The notes below the pieces were generated by a model, which saw nothing but the letters and a program-made list of their open reading frames with translations, was not told the origin of the DNA and ran no database searches. From Nonomuraea harbinensis (GTDB taxonomy: Bacteria > Actinomycetota > Actinomycetes > Streptosporangiales > Streptosporangiaceae), in assembly GCF_019396385.1 (NCBI RefSeq), contig NZ_JAHKRN010000043.1:1-64000 (forward strand): 64,000 nt of DNA. Direction: 5' to 3'. Shown piece after piece: positions 1-8,434 of the stretch (positions are counted from its first letter, which is position 1; each line of letters begins with the position of its first letter). The translations under genes were made by a program, and so were the position numbers.

Positions 1-2
1 GC

Positions 3-236
3 GAACGCCTGGTGCAGCGCGAGGCGATGGAGCTCAAGGTCTGGCGAGCAGGCAAGGACGACCCGCTGACCGAAGGGCTGGCCCAGCTCGACGGATATCT
101 GGACCGGCTCAGCCTCACCACCGGCGTCCTGGTGATCTTCGACCGGCGCCCCGAGGCCCCGCCGTGGAAGGACCGAGGCGCCTTCGAGGAGGCGACCACC
201 CCGTCCGGCCGCCAGGTCACCGTTCTCCGTGGATGA
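3..236 (+). CDS. C-terminus of a PD-(D/E)XK nuclease/ATPase-like protein (partial)
   Basis: Only the last 77 codons are inside the window; the frame is open to the left edge, so the true start is upstream and an internal GTG at 12 is not a credible start. The residues ELKVWRAG, then a Gln-Leu-containing helix (GLAQLDGYLDRL) and a buried strand GVLVIFDRR, resemble the C-terminal PD-(D/E)XK nuclease-like module found at the end of AAA-ATPase-like proteins, where the first E-x-K belongs to the active site. The family call rests on this short stretch only, so the function of the whole protein cannot be judged. Confidence 0.55.
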   Translation, partial: ERLVQREAMELKVWRAGKDDPLTEGLAQLDGYLDRLSLTTGVLVIFDRRPEAPPWKDRGAFEEATTPSGRQVTVLRG

Positions 237-263
237 CCCCGAACGCGCCACGTAAAGGGGGTT

Positions 264-1277
264 CTACCCGTACGACCTGCCGCGGCGGGAGGTGCGGGGG
301 CGGCGGGTGGCGCGGATGCGGGCGAGGATCCGCACCATGCCCTCGGGGCCCGGCTGCCACCCGCGCTCGATCAGGGCATTGGCCACGGCCTCCAGGAGGT
401 CGGCGGCCCGGCCGGGGATGACGTCGGGGCCCGCGACGACGATCCGCCAGCCGAGGCCGCGCAGCTCCTCCCGGCGCGACTCGTCATGGCGGCGGTCGGC
501 GGGGGTGGTGTGATGCTCGCGGCCGTCGTACTCGACCGCCACCTTGTAGGCCTCCCATCCGAGGTCCAGGCAGGCGTGGCGGTCTCCGGGGAGAGTGACG
601 CGGAGCTGCGGAGCGGGTCTGGGCAGCCCGCAGTCGGCGAGCATCATCCTCAGCAGGCTCTCCCTCGGGGACGCGGCCCGCCGGTCGGCGAGGGTGAGCA
701 CGTCCCGGGCGCGGCCGGAAAGGGTGCGGTGCCACAGCGGGCCGAGGTCGACGCCCCGGCGGAGGAGCTGGTCAAGCACCACCACCGCCTCGGCCCTGGG
801 TAGCCAGTGGGCGCAGTCGAAGGCCGTGCGGGCCGGGGTGGTGACGCGGATCCCGTGGTGGAGCGTGACGTCGGCGGCGGGCAGGACCCCGGCGTGAGTG
901 ACGCAGCCGGGGATCTCCAGCCCTTCGGGGATGATCAGCTCCAGCGGCTGCCCGGCACCAGGGCTGTGAAGGACCTCCACACCCCACACCCGCGCCGCCG
1001 TCGCCCGGCACACCACCGCATGGGGCAGCGCCCGCGTGACCCGCCGCGCCCGGACGAGCAGCATGGTCTTCTCCCGCTTGAGCGCCCGCGCCGGGCTCTC
1101 CCCCACGAGGTCGTCAAGCAGGGGAGGAGGAGAATCGCTGTCCCCCGGCGCACCGGAGGGGACGCGGGATCCGGAGCCCGAAGATCGCGGGCGGTCGGCG
1201 GCGCACCCGGCATCCGGGACGGCCACGGGCTCAGCATGCGGGCGGTCGGAGCCGGACCCGACGTCGCGGACGGTCAT
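264..1277 (-). CDS. DUF559/AbiEi-like endonuclease-fold protein
   Basis: A 337-residue protein whose C-terminal third matches the DUF559 type (Vsr-like restriction-endonuclease fold): an acidic strand with VAVEYDGREHH, a following charged helix with DESRREELRGLGWRIV, and a final helix. The middle (roughly residues 80-200) looks like the AbiEi-type/winged-helix part that often precedes DUF559 in actinobacteria. The first 70 residues are low-complexity, rich in Ser, Gly and Pro, so translation may begin later, for example at the Met at 1064. Proteins of this type are common single genes in actinomycetes with no proven role; DNA cleavage or an antitoxin-like role are both possible. No partner toxin lies next to it. 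Confidence 0.65.
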   Translation of the reverse strand: MTVRDVGSGSDRPHAEPVAVPDAGCAADRPRSSGSGSRVPSGAPGDSDSPPPLLDDLVGESPARALKREKTMLLVRARRVTRALPHAVVCRATAARVWGVEVLHSPGAGQPLELIIPEGLEIPGCVTHAGVLPAADVTLHHGIRVTTPARTAFDCAHWLPRAEAVVVLDQLLRRGVDLGPLWHRTLSGRARDVLTLADRRAASPRESLLRMMLADCGLPRPAPQLRVTLPGDRHACLDLGWEAYKVAVEYDGREHHTTPADRRHDESRREELRGLGWRIVVAGPDVIPGRAADLLEAVANALIERGWQPGPEGMVRILARIRATRRPRTSRRGRSYG

Positions 1278-1356
1278 AGGTCGAGCATGCGCGAGAGGAA
1301 TCGAGGCGGTGCGGCCGAGCGGGGTTCTGTGGACGGCCGGGCGTCATCCCCAGAGG

Positions 1357-1761
1357 TTACGGGTGCAGGTGGAGGCCCTTGAGGGTTTTGTCCACGGCGT
1401 TCTTGGGACCGTACACCGCCAGGCCGACGAGCTGCAGATCCGGCGCCGCCACCGCGCGCACGGCGGCCCGGTTGGCGTCGTCGTGGCCCGTCTTGAACAT
1501 CTCCTCGATGTAGACCGCCACCCGCAACCCCCGCGCCACGGCCTTCTCACGGACCGAGGCGAGCGAGCCGGCCGTGTAGACGAGCACCGGCTGGCGGAAC
1601 ATCGGCAGGTACGCGTTGCCCGACCCGTCCTCGTACGGCTCCCCGATCGTCTCCGGCTCGCCGCCGGCCACGGCGCTCGCGAGGAAGGCGGTGACGTTCA
1701 GTTTCTGCCAGGTGGCCAGGTCGTCGCGGACCACGATGCCGATCTTCGTGTCGAAACGCAT
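1357..1761 (-). CDS. DUF2000 family protein
   Basis: A 134-residue cytosolic protein starting MRFDTKIGIVVRDDL and containing the sequence DLATWQKLNVTAFL that typifies DUF2000, a small family with a peptidyl-tRNA-hydrolase-2-like fold. Length is normal for the family. It stands alone between the DUF559 gene and the SRPBCC gene, all on the minus strand but with gaps of about 50-80 bases, so co-transcription is uncertain. Biochemical function of the family is not known to me. Confidence 0.75.
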   Translation of the reverse strand: MRFDTKIGIVVRDDLATWQKLNVTAFLASAVAGGEPETIGEPYEDGSGNAYLPMFRQPVLVYTAGSLASVREKAVARGLRVAVYIEEMFKTGHDDANRAAVRAVAAPDLQLVGLAVYGPKNAVDKTLKGLHLHP

Positions 1762-1812
1762 GGCGTCCAGGCTGCCGTCACCGCCCCCTCGGGGTCTTGA
1801 ACGCTGGTGCGG

Positions 1813-2634
1813 CTATCCGGCCAGCACCGGCTGCCAGCCGGGCACCTCGTGGTAGCGGCGCAGCTCGGCCAGCCCGGCGAGGTTGCCTCCCCAGGCGGCG
1901 AAGGGCGGGCGGTCGAAGCCGCTCTGGATCATGGTGAGCCGGGTCTTGCCGCCGGTGCCCTCCAGCTCCCAGGTGCCGACGCCGGTGGCGCCCCAGTCGA
2001 CGCTGACCTTGCGGTCGGTCTCCAGCTCAAGGATCTTGGCCGGGTGGGGGTTGTTCTCGATCCCGCCCATCGCGAACCGCCCGCCGACGTGCGGCTCGAT
2101 CTCGATCGGGTAGCCGAACCAGCGGGTGGCCGACTCGGAGTCGATCAGCGAGTGGAACACCTGCTCCGGGGACGCGTCGACCAGGACCGAGGCGCGCAGG
2201 TCGCCGGTGGCGGTGAAGTCGATCTTCGGGGTGAGCTCGCGGCCCTCGAAGTGCTCGGCCAGGTTGGTCAGCGCCAGGCACCAGAACGTCTGCAGCACTC
2301 CCCTGATCGAGCTCTCCGCCAGCGCCTCCTCCATGCTGAAATGGCTCTGCTCGACCGTGACGATCGTGGTCTCGGGCCCCTCCTCCTCCAGCCGGAGCTC
2401 GGTGGTCGTCTCGACGCCGTCCAGCGTCCAGGCGAACCGGACCGTACGGTCGTCGGCGTGCAGCAGCCGCTGGTGCGGCGCGTCGCCCTCGGGGGTGTGG
2501 CGGCCCCAGAAGGCGTAGCGGTCGGGCAGCTCCACCTCGGCGTGCTCGGCGAGCCAGACGCGCAGCGCGGCGGGGTCGGTGAGGGCGTGCCGGACCTCCT
2601 TGACCGGGGCCTGCACGCGGGCACGAATGATCAT
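1813..2634 (-). CDS. Tandem SRPBCC (START/AHSA1-like) domain protein
   Basis: 273 residues with two successive SRPBCC units: one from MIIRARVQAPVKEVRHAL and a second beginning near LRASVLVDASPEQVFHSL, each with the hydrophobic-ligand-cavity pattern (GGRF, WELEG, RLTMIQSGF in the second). The start ATG at 2634 overlaps the TGA of the upstream ArsR gene as ATGA, which fixes the start and implies coupled translation. SRPBCC proteins paired with ArsR-type regulators are frequent in actinobacteria and are usually annotated as ATPase activators or polyketide-cyclase-like, but a ligand cannot be named from sequence. The open frame continues far upstream on this strand through the ArsR gene; that part is a shadow. 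Confidence 0.85.
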   Translation of the reverse strand: MIIRARVQAPVKEVRHALTDPAALRVWLAEHAEVELPDRYAFWGRHTPEGDAPHQRLLHADDRTVRFAWTLDGVETTTELRLEEEGPETTIVTVEQSHFSMEEALAESSIRGVLQTFWCLALTNLAEHFEGRELTPKIDFTATGDLRASVLVDASPEQVFHSLIDSESATRWFGYPIEIEPHVGGRFAMGGIENNPHPAKILELETDRKVSVDWGATGVGTWELEGTGGKTRLTMIQSGFDRPPFAAWGGNLAGLAELRRYHEVPGWQPVLAG

Positions 2635-3185
2635 GGGCTCTCTCCCTTGGGGTAACAGGCGAGGGCGAGCTTGAAGGCGTCGCCTTCGGCTCCCCCATAG
2701 CGTGTGAACAGGTCCCGCATCACGGTCTGCAGGTCGTCGAGGAACTCCTGCCGCTGCTCCGGCCGTACGCGGATCTCGCCGGACAGGCCGATGGACGGCA
2801 ACTCCGGGGCGGTCCGGTCGAGCGCGGCGATGTCGGCCTGGACCTCCTCCATGAGGTCGAGCAGGTAACCGAGGCTGAGCTCGTCGCGTGCCCTGGTCAG
2901 CCCGATGCGGCCCACGAGGCGCGGCGACAGCCAGTAGGAGCGGGCGCCGGCCTGGTAGATGCCCTCGCTGATGCCGCGCACCTTGCGCTCGGCCACCTGG
3001 TCGACCAGCCCCGCGTCCACCAGCCGCTTGACGTGGTAGTAGACCCGCTGCGGGGTCTGACCGAGCCGGGCCGCGACCTCGCTGCAGGTGCGCGGCTCGG
3101 CGAGCTGCCGCAGCACCTCGACGCGCTGCGGCTTGAGCAGCGCCTCGGCCTGCTCGATCTCTTCCAGATACAGGACTTCTCTCAT
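2631..3185 (-). CDS. ArsR-type winged-helix regulator
   Basis: A 184-residue regulator, taking the ATG at 3185 (MREVLYLEEIEQAEAL); an ATG at 3197 would add four residues. Residues 20-75 form a winged-helix domain of the HTH_20/ArsR type (LLKPQRVEVLRQLAEP, then CSEVAARLGQTPQRVYYHVK). No metal-binding cysteine cluster is visible, so this is a metal-independent member. It is coupled to the SRPBCC gene by ATGA and diverges from the AraC-family gene with only about 50 bases between starts. A perfect TTTACGTAAA palindrome in that gap is a likely operator. Confidence 0.85.
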   Translation of the reverse strand: MREVLYLEEIEQAEALLKPQRVEVLRQLAEPRTCSEVAARLGQTPQRVYYHVKRLVDAGLVDQVAERKVRGISEGIYQAGARSYWLSPRLVGRIGLTRARDELSLGYLLDLMEEVQADIAALDRTAPELPSIGLSGEIRVRPEQRQEFLDDLQTVMRDLFTRYGGAEGDAFKLALACYPKGESP

Positions 3186-3199
3186 CGCAAAAATCATCC

Positions 3200-3209
3200 T
3201 TTACGTAAA
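3200..3209. promoter_or_regulatory. Palindrome TTTACGTAAA between divergent regulators
   Basis: A perfect 10-bp palindrome in an AT-rich island lying between the ArsR start (3185) and the AraC GTG (3238). Its position makes it a candidate operator for either or both regulators. This is inference from placement; no consensus is known to me. Confidence 0.4.
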
Positions 3210-3237
3210 AACACTGTTTGTCAATAGAATCGGAGGC

Positions 3238-4050
3238 GTGGCACGTGAATGGTCCCGCTACTGGAGGTCTCCCGACCGGCCGATCGAGGCCATGCACGCC
3301 CACTTCGCGCGCCACGTCTACCACCGGCACAGCCACGAGACCTACTCGTTCGGCATGACCGAGGACGGCGCGCAGTCGTTCACCTGCCGGGGGTCGGCGC
3401 ACACGAGCACCCCGGGCATGGTCATGGCCTTCAACCCCGACGACCCGCACGACGGCCGGCCCACCGACGCGCTCGGCTTCACCTACCGCATCGTCCATCT
3501 CGGCCCCGGCCTGATGTCGGAGGTGCTCGACGACCTGGCGGGCCGCCGCACGGGCCTGCCGCTGTTCGCGGAGCCGGTGGTGCACGACCCGGCGCTCGCC
3601 GCCGCCCTGCGCGCGCTGCACGCGGCCCTGCTCGGGGGCGCGCCCGCGCTGCGCCGCGACGAGCTGCTCGCCGACACGGTCAGGGCGCTGGTACGGCGCG
3701 CGGCCACCGGGCCGGTCACCGTGGCGGGCGGCTCCGGCGGGGTGGCGGCCAGGGTCAGGGCGGTGCTGCGTGACCGCCCGCTCGACGACGTGACGGCCGA
3801 CGACCTGGCCAGGGAGGCGGGCGCCAGCAGGTTCGCCGTCTACCGGGCGTTCCGCGCCGCCTACGGGATGGCGCCCAGCGACTACCAGCGCCTGCTCAGG
3901 CTGCGGGAGGCGCGGCGGCTGATCGCGGGCGGGACCCCGATCGGCGAGGTGGCGGCGCTCACCGGGTTCGCCGACCAGAGCCATCTGACGCGCTGGTTCG
4001 GCCGCTGCTTCGGGCTCACCCCCGCCGCCTACCGCGCCGCCGCCTTGTGA
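3238..4050 (+). CDS. AraC family transcriptional regulator
   Basis: About 270 residues: an N-terminal cupin-like sensing domain (HAHFARHVYHRHSHETYSFG, with the HxH-type pattern) and a C-terminal pair of helix-turn-helix motifs (DDLAREAGASRFAVYRAF and IGEVAALTGFADQSHLTRWF) ending with the standard LTPAAYR motif. I chose GTG 3238 because the AraC homology begins right after it and upstream codons overlap the divergent ArsR gene; GGAGG lies only one base before it, so the start may be leaderless or slightly different. It ends four bases before the converging gmd stop. Confidence 0.85.
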   Translation: MAREWSRYWRSPDRPIEAMHAHFARHVYHRHSHETYSFGMTEDGAQSFTCRGSAHTSTPGMVMAFNPDDPHDGRPTDALGFTYRIVHLGPGLMSEVLDDLAGRRTGLPLFAEPVVHDPALAAALRALHAALLGGAPALRRDELLADTVRALVRRAATGPVTVAGGSGGVAARVRAVLRDRPLDDVTADDLAREAGASRFAVYRAFRAAYGMAPSDYQRLLRLREARRLIAGGTPIGEVAALTGFADQSHLTRWFGRCFGLTPAAYRAAAL

Positions 4051-4054
4051 CCCG

Positions 4055-5080
4055 TCACGGCCAGGAGGACTCCTGGTCGGGGTCGCCGCCGTCGGTCAGC
4101 AGCCGCAGGTCCGACTCGACCATCAGCGCCACCAGCTCGTCGAACGACACCGTCGGCTCCCAGCCGAGCTGCACCCTGGCCTTCTTCGGGTCCGCGCACA
4201 GCAGGTCGACCTCGGCGGGCCGGTGCAGCGCCTGGTCGGTGACCACGTACCGCTCCCAGTCGAGCCCCGCCGCCGCGAACGCGGCCTCGGCCAGCTCCCT
4301 GACGGACTTCATCCGCCCGGTGCCTATCACGTAGTCCTCGGGCTTATCGGCCTGGAGCATGAGGTGCATGGCGCGCACGTAGTCGCCGGCGAACCCCCAG
4401 TCGCGCCGCGCCTCCAGGTTGCCCAGCCGCAGCTCGCCGGCCAGGCCGAGCTTGATGCGGGCCACCCCGAGCGAGACCTTGCGGGTGACGAACTCGGCCC
4501 CGCGCCGGGGCGACTCGTGGTTGAACAGGATGCCGGAGACCGCGAACATCCCGTACGACTCGCGGTAGTTCTGCGTGAGGAAGTGCCCGTACGTCTTGGC
4601 GACCCCGTACGGCGAGCGCGGGTGGAAACCGGTGCTCTCGTTCTGCGGGGTCTCGCCGACCTGGCCGAACATCTCCGAGGAGGAGGCCTGGTAGAAGCGG
4701 ATCTGCCCGCCCGACGGGCGCCCGCCGCGTGAGACGCCGGAGCACACCCGGATGGCCTCCAGGACGCGCAGCACGCCCATCCCGGTGACCTCGGCCGTCA
4801 GCTCGGCCTGCTCCCACGACATCGGCACGAACGAGATCGCGCCGAGGTTGTAGACCTCGTCCGGCTGAACGCGTTCCACCGCGGAGATCAGCGAGCCCTG
4901 GTCGAGCAGGTCGCCCCTGACGAGGTGGACGTCGGCCAGAAGCTTGCGGATGCGCGACACGCGCGGGTTGGCCTGGCCGCGGGCCAGCCCCCACACCTCG
5001 TAGCCCTGATCGAGCAGGTGCTCCGCCAGATAGGAACCGTCCTGGCCGGTGATGCCGGTGATCAGAGCGCGCCTGGCCAA
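4055..5080 (-). CDS. gmd: GDP-mannose 4,6-dehydratase
   Basis: 341 residues of the extended SDR family. It converts GDP-mannose to GDP-4-keto-6-deoxymannose, the first step to GDP-fucose, GDP-rhamnose or deoxy-amino sugars. The N-terminal nucleotide-binding motif is ITGITGQDGSYLAEHLL, the catalytic Tyr-Lys is in SPYGVAKTYGH, and the Asn/Glu-containing NHESPRRG segment is typical of Gmd. Length is normal. It diverges from the glycosyltransferase operon at 5288, across a 200-base gap, suggesting that the nucleotide sugar may feed that pathway. No GDP-fucose synthase (wcaG) or reductase lies nearby. Confidence 0.93.
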   Translation of the reverse strand: MARRALITGITGQDGSYLAEHLLDQGYEVWGLARGQANPRVSRIRKLLADVHLVRGDLLDQGSLISAVERVQPDEVYNLGAISFVPMSWEQAELTAEVTGMGVLRVLEAIRVCSGVSRGGRPSGGQIRFYQASSSEMFGQVGETPQNESTGFHPRSPYGVAKTYGHFLTQNYRESYGMFAVSGILFNHESPRRGAEFVTRKVSLGVARIKLGLAGELRLGNLEARRDWGFAGDYVRAMHLMLQADKPEDYVIGTGRMKSVRELAEAAFAAAGLDWERYVVTDQALHRPAEVDLLCADPKKARVQLGWEPTVSFDELVALMVESDLRLLTDGGDPDQESSWP

Positions 5081-5117
5081 GGGTCCTCCAACTCTCGCCT
5101 ACCCGGGGAATACTATC

Positions 5118-5131
5118 TAGAACACGTTCCA
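5118..5131. promoter_or_regulatory. KstR-like motif TnnAACnnGTTnnA upstream of gmd
   Basis: The sequence TAGAACACGTTCCA fits the 8-base core reported for the TetR regulator KstR, 38 bases upstream of the gmd start. The core is weak enough to occur by chance, and gmd is not a sterol gene, so binding is only a possibility; the operator of another TetR protein is equally likely. Confidence 0.25.
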
Positions 5132-5287
5132 CCGAACAACGCTCGGTCAGGCTAATGCCGCAGTTCGCACGGCTTGTCCGTGTGACTGTGAACCATTCCA
5201 GATGACCTACCGAATGGTAGCCTTCTCGGACTAAGGTCATCTTTCACGGTACACGCCCGCGTTCCGGGCCTACCGGCGGAGAAAGGG

Positions 5288-6535
5288 GTGTCCGTGAGCA
5301 CGGACTCGCTGCGGATCGCGCTGCTGTCCTACCGCAGCAAGCCCACCTGCGGCGGCCAGGGCGTCTACCTCCGCCACCTGAGCCGCGAACTGGTCGCGCT
5401 CGGCCACCACGTCGAGGTGTTCTCCGGCCAGCCGTACCCCGAGCTCGACGAGGGCGTCATCCTGCGGAAGGTGCCCAGCCTCGACCTCTACCGCGACGAG
5501 GACCCGTTCCGCACCCCCAGACTCGGCGAGTACCGCGACTGGATCGACCTCCTGGAGGTCGGCACCATGTGGACCGCGGGCTTCCCCGAGCCGCTCACCT
5601 TCACCCTGCGCGCCCACCGCGAGCTGAAGAAGCGCGTCGGCGACTTCGACGTGGTGCAGGACAACCAGACCCTCGGCTACGGCCTGCTCGGCATCCAGAA
5701 GCTGTTCCCGGTGGTCGGCACCATCCACCACCCGATCAGCGTGGACCGGCGCATCGAGCTGGAGGCCGCCCAGGGCGTCAAGAAGCTGACCATGCGCCGC
5801 TGGTACGGGTTCGTGAAGATGCAGGCCAAGGTGGCCCCCCGGCTGAACCCGATCCTGACGGTCAGCGAGTCGTCGCTGGCCGACATCCACCGCGACTTCA
5901 ACGTGCCACAGGCCAACATGCGCCTGATCCCGCTCGGCGTCGACACCCGCTACTTCCACCCGCGCCCGGACAAGCCCCGCCGCAAAGGCTCGATCGTGGC
6001 CGTGGCCAGCGCCGACTCCCCGATGAAAGGGGTCGCCACGCTGCTGCGGGCCGTCGCCAAGCTGGCCACCGAGCGCGACGTCAACCTCACCGTGGTGAGC
6101 CGGCCGACCCCCGGCGGGCCCACCGAGCAGCTCGTGCAGGAGCTGTCGCTGCAGGACCGGGTCCGGTTCGTGCACGGGATCTCCGACGACGAGCTGGGCG
6201 AGCTGATCGCCACCTCGGAGATCTCCGTCGTCCCCTCGCTGTACGAAGGGTTCTCGCTGCCCGCCGTCGAGCACATGGCCTGCGGCACGCCGCTGGTGGC
6301 CAGCCGTACGGGGGCGCTGCCCGAGGTCGTGGGCGACGCCGCGGTCCAGGTGTCGCCGGGCGACGCCGAGGAGCTGGCCGCGGTGCTGCGCCGGCTGCAC
6401 GACTCGCCGGAGGAGCGCGAGCGGGTGGGCCGGGCCGGCTACGACCGGGTCATGGAGCGCTACACCTGGCACGTGGTCGCCAAGAAGACCGTCGAGGCCT
6501 ACCGGGAGGCCATCGCCGCCCGCCGGTCCCGCTGA
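5288..6535 (+). CDS. GT4-family glycosyltransferase
   Basis: 415 residues, GT-B fold. The C-terminal donor-binding domain has the E-x7-E motif (EGFSLPAVE) of the GT4 family and GTPLVASRTGALPEVVGD; the N-terminal acceptor domain starts LRIALLSYRSKPTCGGQGVY. A second GTG at 5294 is better spaced from AAAGGGG and may be the true start. It is the first gene of a three-gene run with a methyltransferase and a cyclase-like protein, and faces gmd across a shared promoter region. No signal peptide or membrane segment, so it acts at the cytosolic face. Donor sugar and acceptor cannot be deduced. Confidence 0.9.
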   Translation: MSVSTDSLRIALLSYRSKPTCGGQGVYLRHLSRELVALGHHVEVFSGQPYPELDEGVILRKVPSLDLYRDEDPFRTPRLGEYRDWIDLLEVGTMWTAGFPEPLTFTLRAHRELKKRVGDFDVVQDNQTLGYGLLGIQKLFPVVGTIHHPISVDRRIELEAAQGVKKLTMRRWYGFVKMQAKVAPRLNPILTVSESSLADIHRDFNVPQANMRLIPLGVDTRYFHPRPDKPRRKGSIVAVASADSPMKGVATLLRAVAKLATERDVNLTVVSRPTPGGPTEQLVQELSLQDRVRFVHGISDDELGELIATSEISVVPSLYEGFSLPAVEHMACGTPLVASRTGALPEVVGDAAVQVSPGDAEELAAVLRRLHDSPEERERVGRAGYDRVMERYTWHVVAKKTVEAYREAIAARRSR

Positions 6536-6567
6536 TCGCCCCGTCCGAAGACAGGAGAACGTTTCTC

Positions 6568-7284
6568 GTGCTGACCGTCGACTTCGACCGGCTGCCCGTG
6601 GGCCCTGGGGTGCGCGTGCTCGACCTGGGGTGCGGCGGTGGCCGGCACGCCTTCGAGGTGCTGCGCCGCGGCGCGAACGTGGTCGCCTTCGACATGGACC
6701 AGACCGAGCTGGACAGCGTGGCGGCGATGTTCGCGGCGATGGACAAGGCGGGCGAGGTGCCCGGCGGGGGCACCGGCGAGACCGTCCAGGGCACCGCGCT
6801 CGACATGCCGTTCGAGGACGCGAGCTTCGACCGCGTGATCGCCGCCGAGGTGCTGGAGCACATCCCGGACGACATGACGGCGATGCGGGAGATCTTCCGG
6901 GTGCTGAGGCCCGGCGGCACGGCCGCGATCACGGTGCCGAGCTTCCTGCCCGAGCGCATCTGCTGGGCGCTGGACGAGGACTACCACACGGCCCCAGGCG
7001 GGCACGTGCGCATCTACACGCTGGCCGAGCTGTCGGCCAAGCTGAAGTCCACCGGGTTCGTCATCGGCCCGCACCACCACGCCCACGGCCTGCACGCCCC
7101 CTACTGGTGGATCAAGTGCGCCGTCGGCGTCAACAACGACGACAACCCGCTGGCGAAGGCGTACCACGAGCTGCTCGTGTGGGACATCATGAAGCGCCCG
7201 CCCGCCACCAGGATCGCCGAGGCTCTGCTGAACCCGATCATCGGCAAGAGCGTCGTGCTCTACGTGCGGAAGCCCGAGGCGTGA
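6568..7284 (+). CDS. Class I SAM-dependent methyltransferase
   Basis: 238 residues from GTG 6568, preceded by AGGAG ten bases upstream. SAM-binding motif I is VLDLGCGGGRHAFEVL, the acidic end of strand 2 is VVAFDMDQ, and motif IV/post-I is DRVIAAEVLEHI (Methyltransf_11 type). The C-terminal part has the aromatic, His-rich patch GPHHHAHGLHAPYWWIK that could line an acceptor pocket. The stop overlaps the GTG of the next gene (GTGA at 7281), so the two proteins are coupled. Acceptor is unknown, probably the product of the neighbouring glycosyltransferase. Confidence 0.9.
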   Translation: MLTVDFDRLPVGPGVRVLDLGCGGGRHAFEVLRRGANVVAFDMDQTELDSVAAMFAAMDKAGEVPGGGTGETVQGTALDMPFEDASFDRVIAAEVLEHIPDDMTAMREIFRVLRPGGTAAITVPSFLPERICWALDEDYHTAPGGHVRIYTLAELSAKLKSTGFVIGPHHHAHGLHAPYWWIKCAVGVNNDDNPLAKAYHELLVWDIMKRPPATRIAEALLNPIIGKSVVLYVRKPEA

Positions 7285-8321
7285 TCTCGCGCGAGCAGGT
7301 CGTACAGACGGCCGAGAGCATCGCGGCCATCCAGCAGGACGACGGGGGCGTGCCCTGGCCCGAGGGGCACGTCGACGCGTGGAACCACATCGAGTGCCTG
7401 ATGGCCATGGCCGTCGCCGGGCTGCGCGAGCCGGTCGGGCGGGGCTACGCCTGGCTGGCGGCGCACCAGCGCGAGGACGGCTCCTGGCCGATGAAGGTGG
7501 TCGGCGACGCCGCGGTGGAGCGCGGCGGCGAGTCCAACCACGCCGCCTACGTCGCGGTCGGGCTCTGGCACCACTGGCTGGTGACCGGCGAGCGGGCCTT
7601 CGCCGAGGAGCGCTGGCCGATGGCCAAGGCGGCGCTCGACTACGTGGCGGGGCTGCAGACCGAGCGCGGCGAGATCGTCTGGGAGCGCGACGCGCACGGC
7701 CGGCCGGCCACCTACGCGCTGCTGACCGGCTGCGCCTCCATCCACCAGGGGCTGCGCTGCGGGGTGCTGCTGGCCGACCGCCTGGGCGACCCGCAGCCGC
7801 ACTGGGAGCTGGCCGCCGACCGGCTGGCGCACGTGCTCGCCGCGCACCCGGAGGCGTTCGCCGACAAGAGCCGCTACTCGATGGACTGGTACTACCCGGT
7901 GCTCGGCGGCGCGGTGCGCGGCCAGGCCGCCTTCGAGCTGCTGGAGCGGGAGTGGGGCACGTTCGTGGTCCCCGGGCTCGGCATCCGCTGCGTGTCGGAC
8001 CAGCCGTGGGTGACCGGCGCGGAGACGTGCGAGCTGGCGCTGGCCCTGGACGCGCTGGGCGACCGTGACCGCGCGGTCGCGCTCTTCGCCGACATGCAGC
8101 ACCTGCGGCACGAGGACGGCTCGTACTGGACGGGCTGGCAGTTCGCCAACCGCAAGCACTTCCCGTACGAGCGTTCCGGCTACACGGCCGCGGCCGTGAT
8201 CCTGGCCGCGGACGCCCTGCAGGGGCTCACCGGCGGGGGCGGGATCTTCCGCGACACCGCCGCGCCGTCCGGCCTCACCGGCCGCCCGGAGCTGTGCGGC
8301 TGTACGCCCGCGCGGGCGTGA
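7281..8321 (+). CDS. Prenyltransferase/terpene-cyclase-like alpha-barrel protein
   Basis: 346 residues starting at the GTG that overlaps the methyltransferase stop. The sequence has repeated QW-like turns (HQREDGSWPM, RHEDGSYWTGWQF) and helical pairs typical of the alpha6-alpha6 barrel shared by squalene/hopene cyclases and prenyltransferase beta subunits. It lacks an obvious DxDD protonation motif, so it may not be a cyclase. It is soluble, without signal peptide. Genes of this kind are usually annotated prenyltransferase in actinobacteria; coupling to a glycosyltransferase and methyltransferase points to modification of a lipid- or terpenoid-linked sugar, but that is inference. Confidence 0.75.
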   Translation: MISREQVVQTAESIAAIQQDDGGVPWPEGHVDAWNHIECLMAMAVAGLREPVGRGYAWLAAHQREDGSWPMKVVGDAAVERGGESNHAAYVAVGLWHHWLVTGERAFAEERWPMAKAALDYVAGLQTERGEIVWERDAHGRPATYALLTGCASIHQGLRCGVLLADRLGDPQPHWELAADRLAHVLAAHPEAFADKSRYSMDWYYPVLGGAVRGQAAFELLEREWGTFVVPGLGIRCVSDQPWVTGAETCELALALDALGDRDRAVALFADMQHLRHEDGSYWTGWQFANRKHFPYERSGYTAAAVILAADALQGLTGGGGIFRDTAAPSGLTGRPELCGCTPARA

Positions 8322-8434
8322 CGCGCAAGCGGTTTTGCCGCGTCTTTGCGCGCGAGGCCCGTGCGGCTCCGTGAAAGCGCCCAATGCGGTTACTAGCTTC
8401 GGGAGCGACCGTACGAGGCGTCTTCGGGGGAAGC

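Noticed and set aside
1813-3984. Long minus-strand frame joining the SRPBCC, ArsR and AraC regions
   Set aside because: Only the last 273 residues have homology, and an ATGA overlap marks the real start at 2634.
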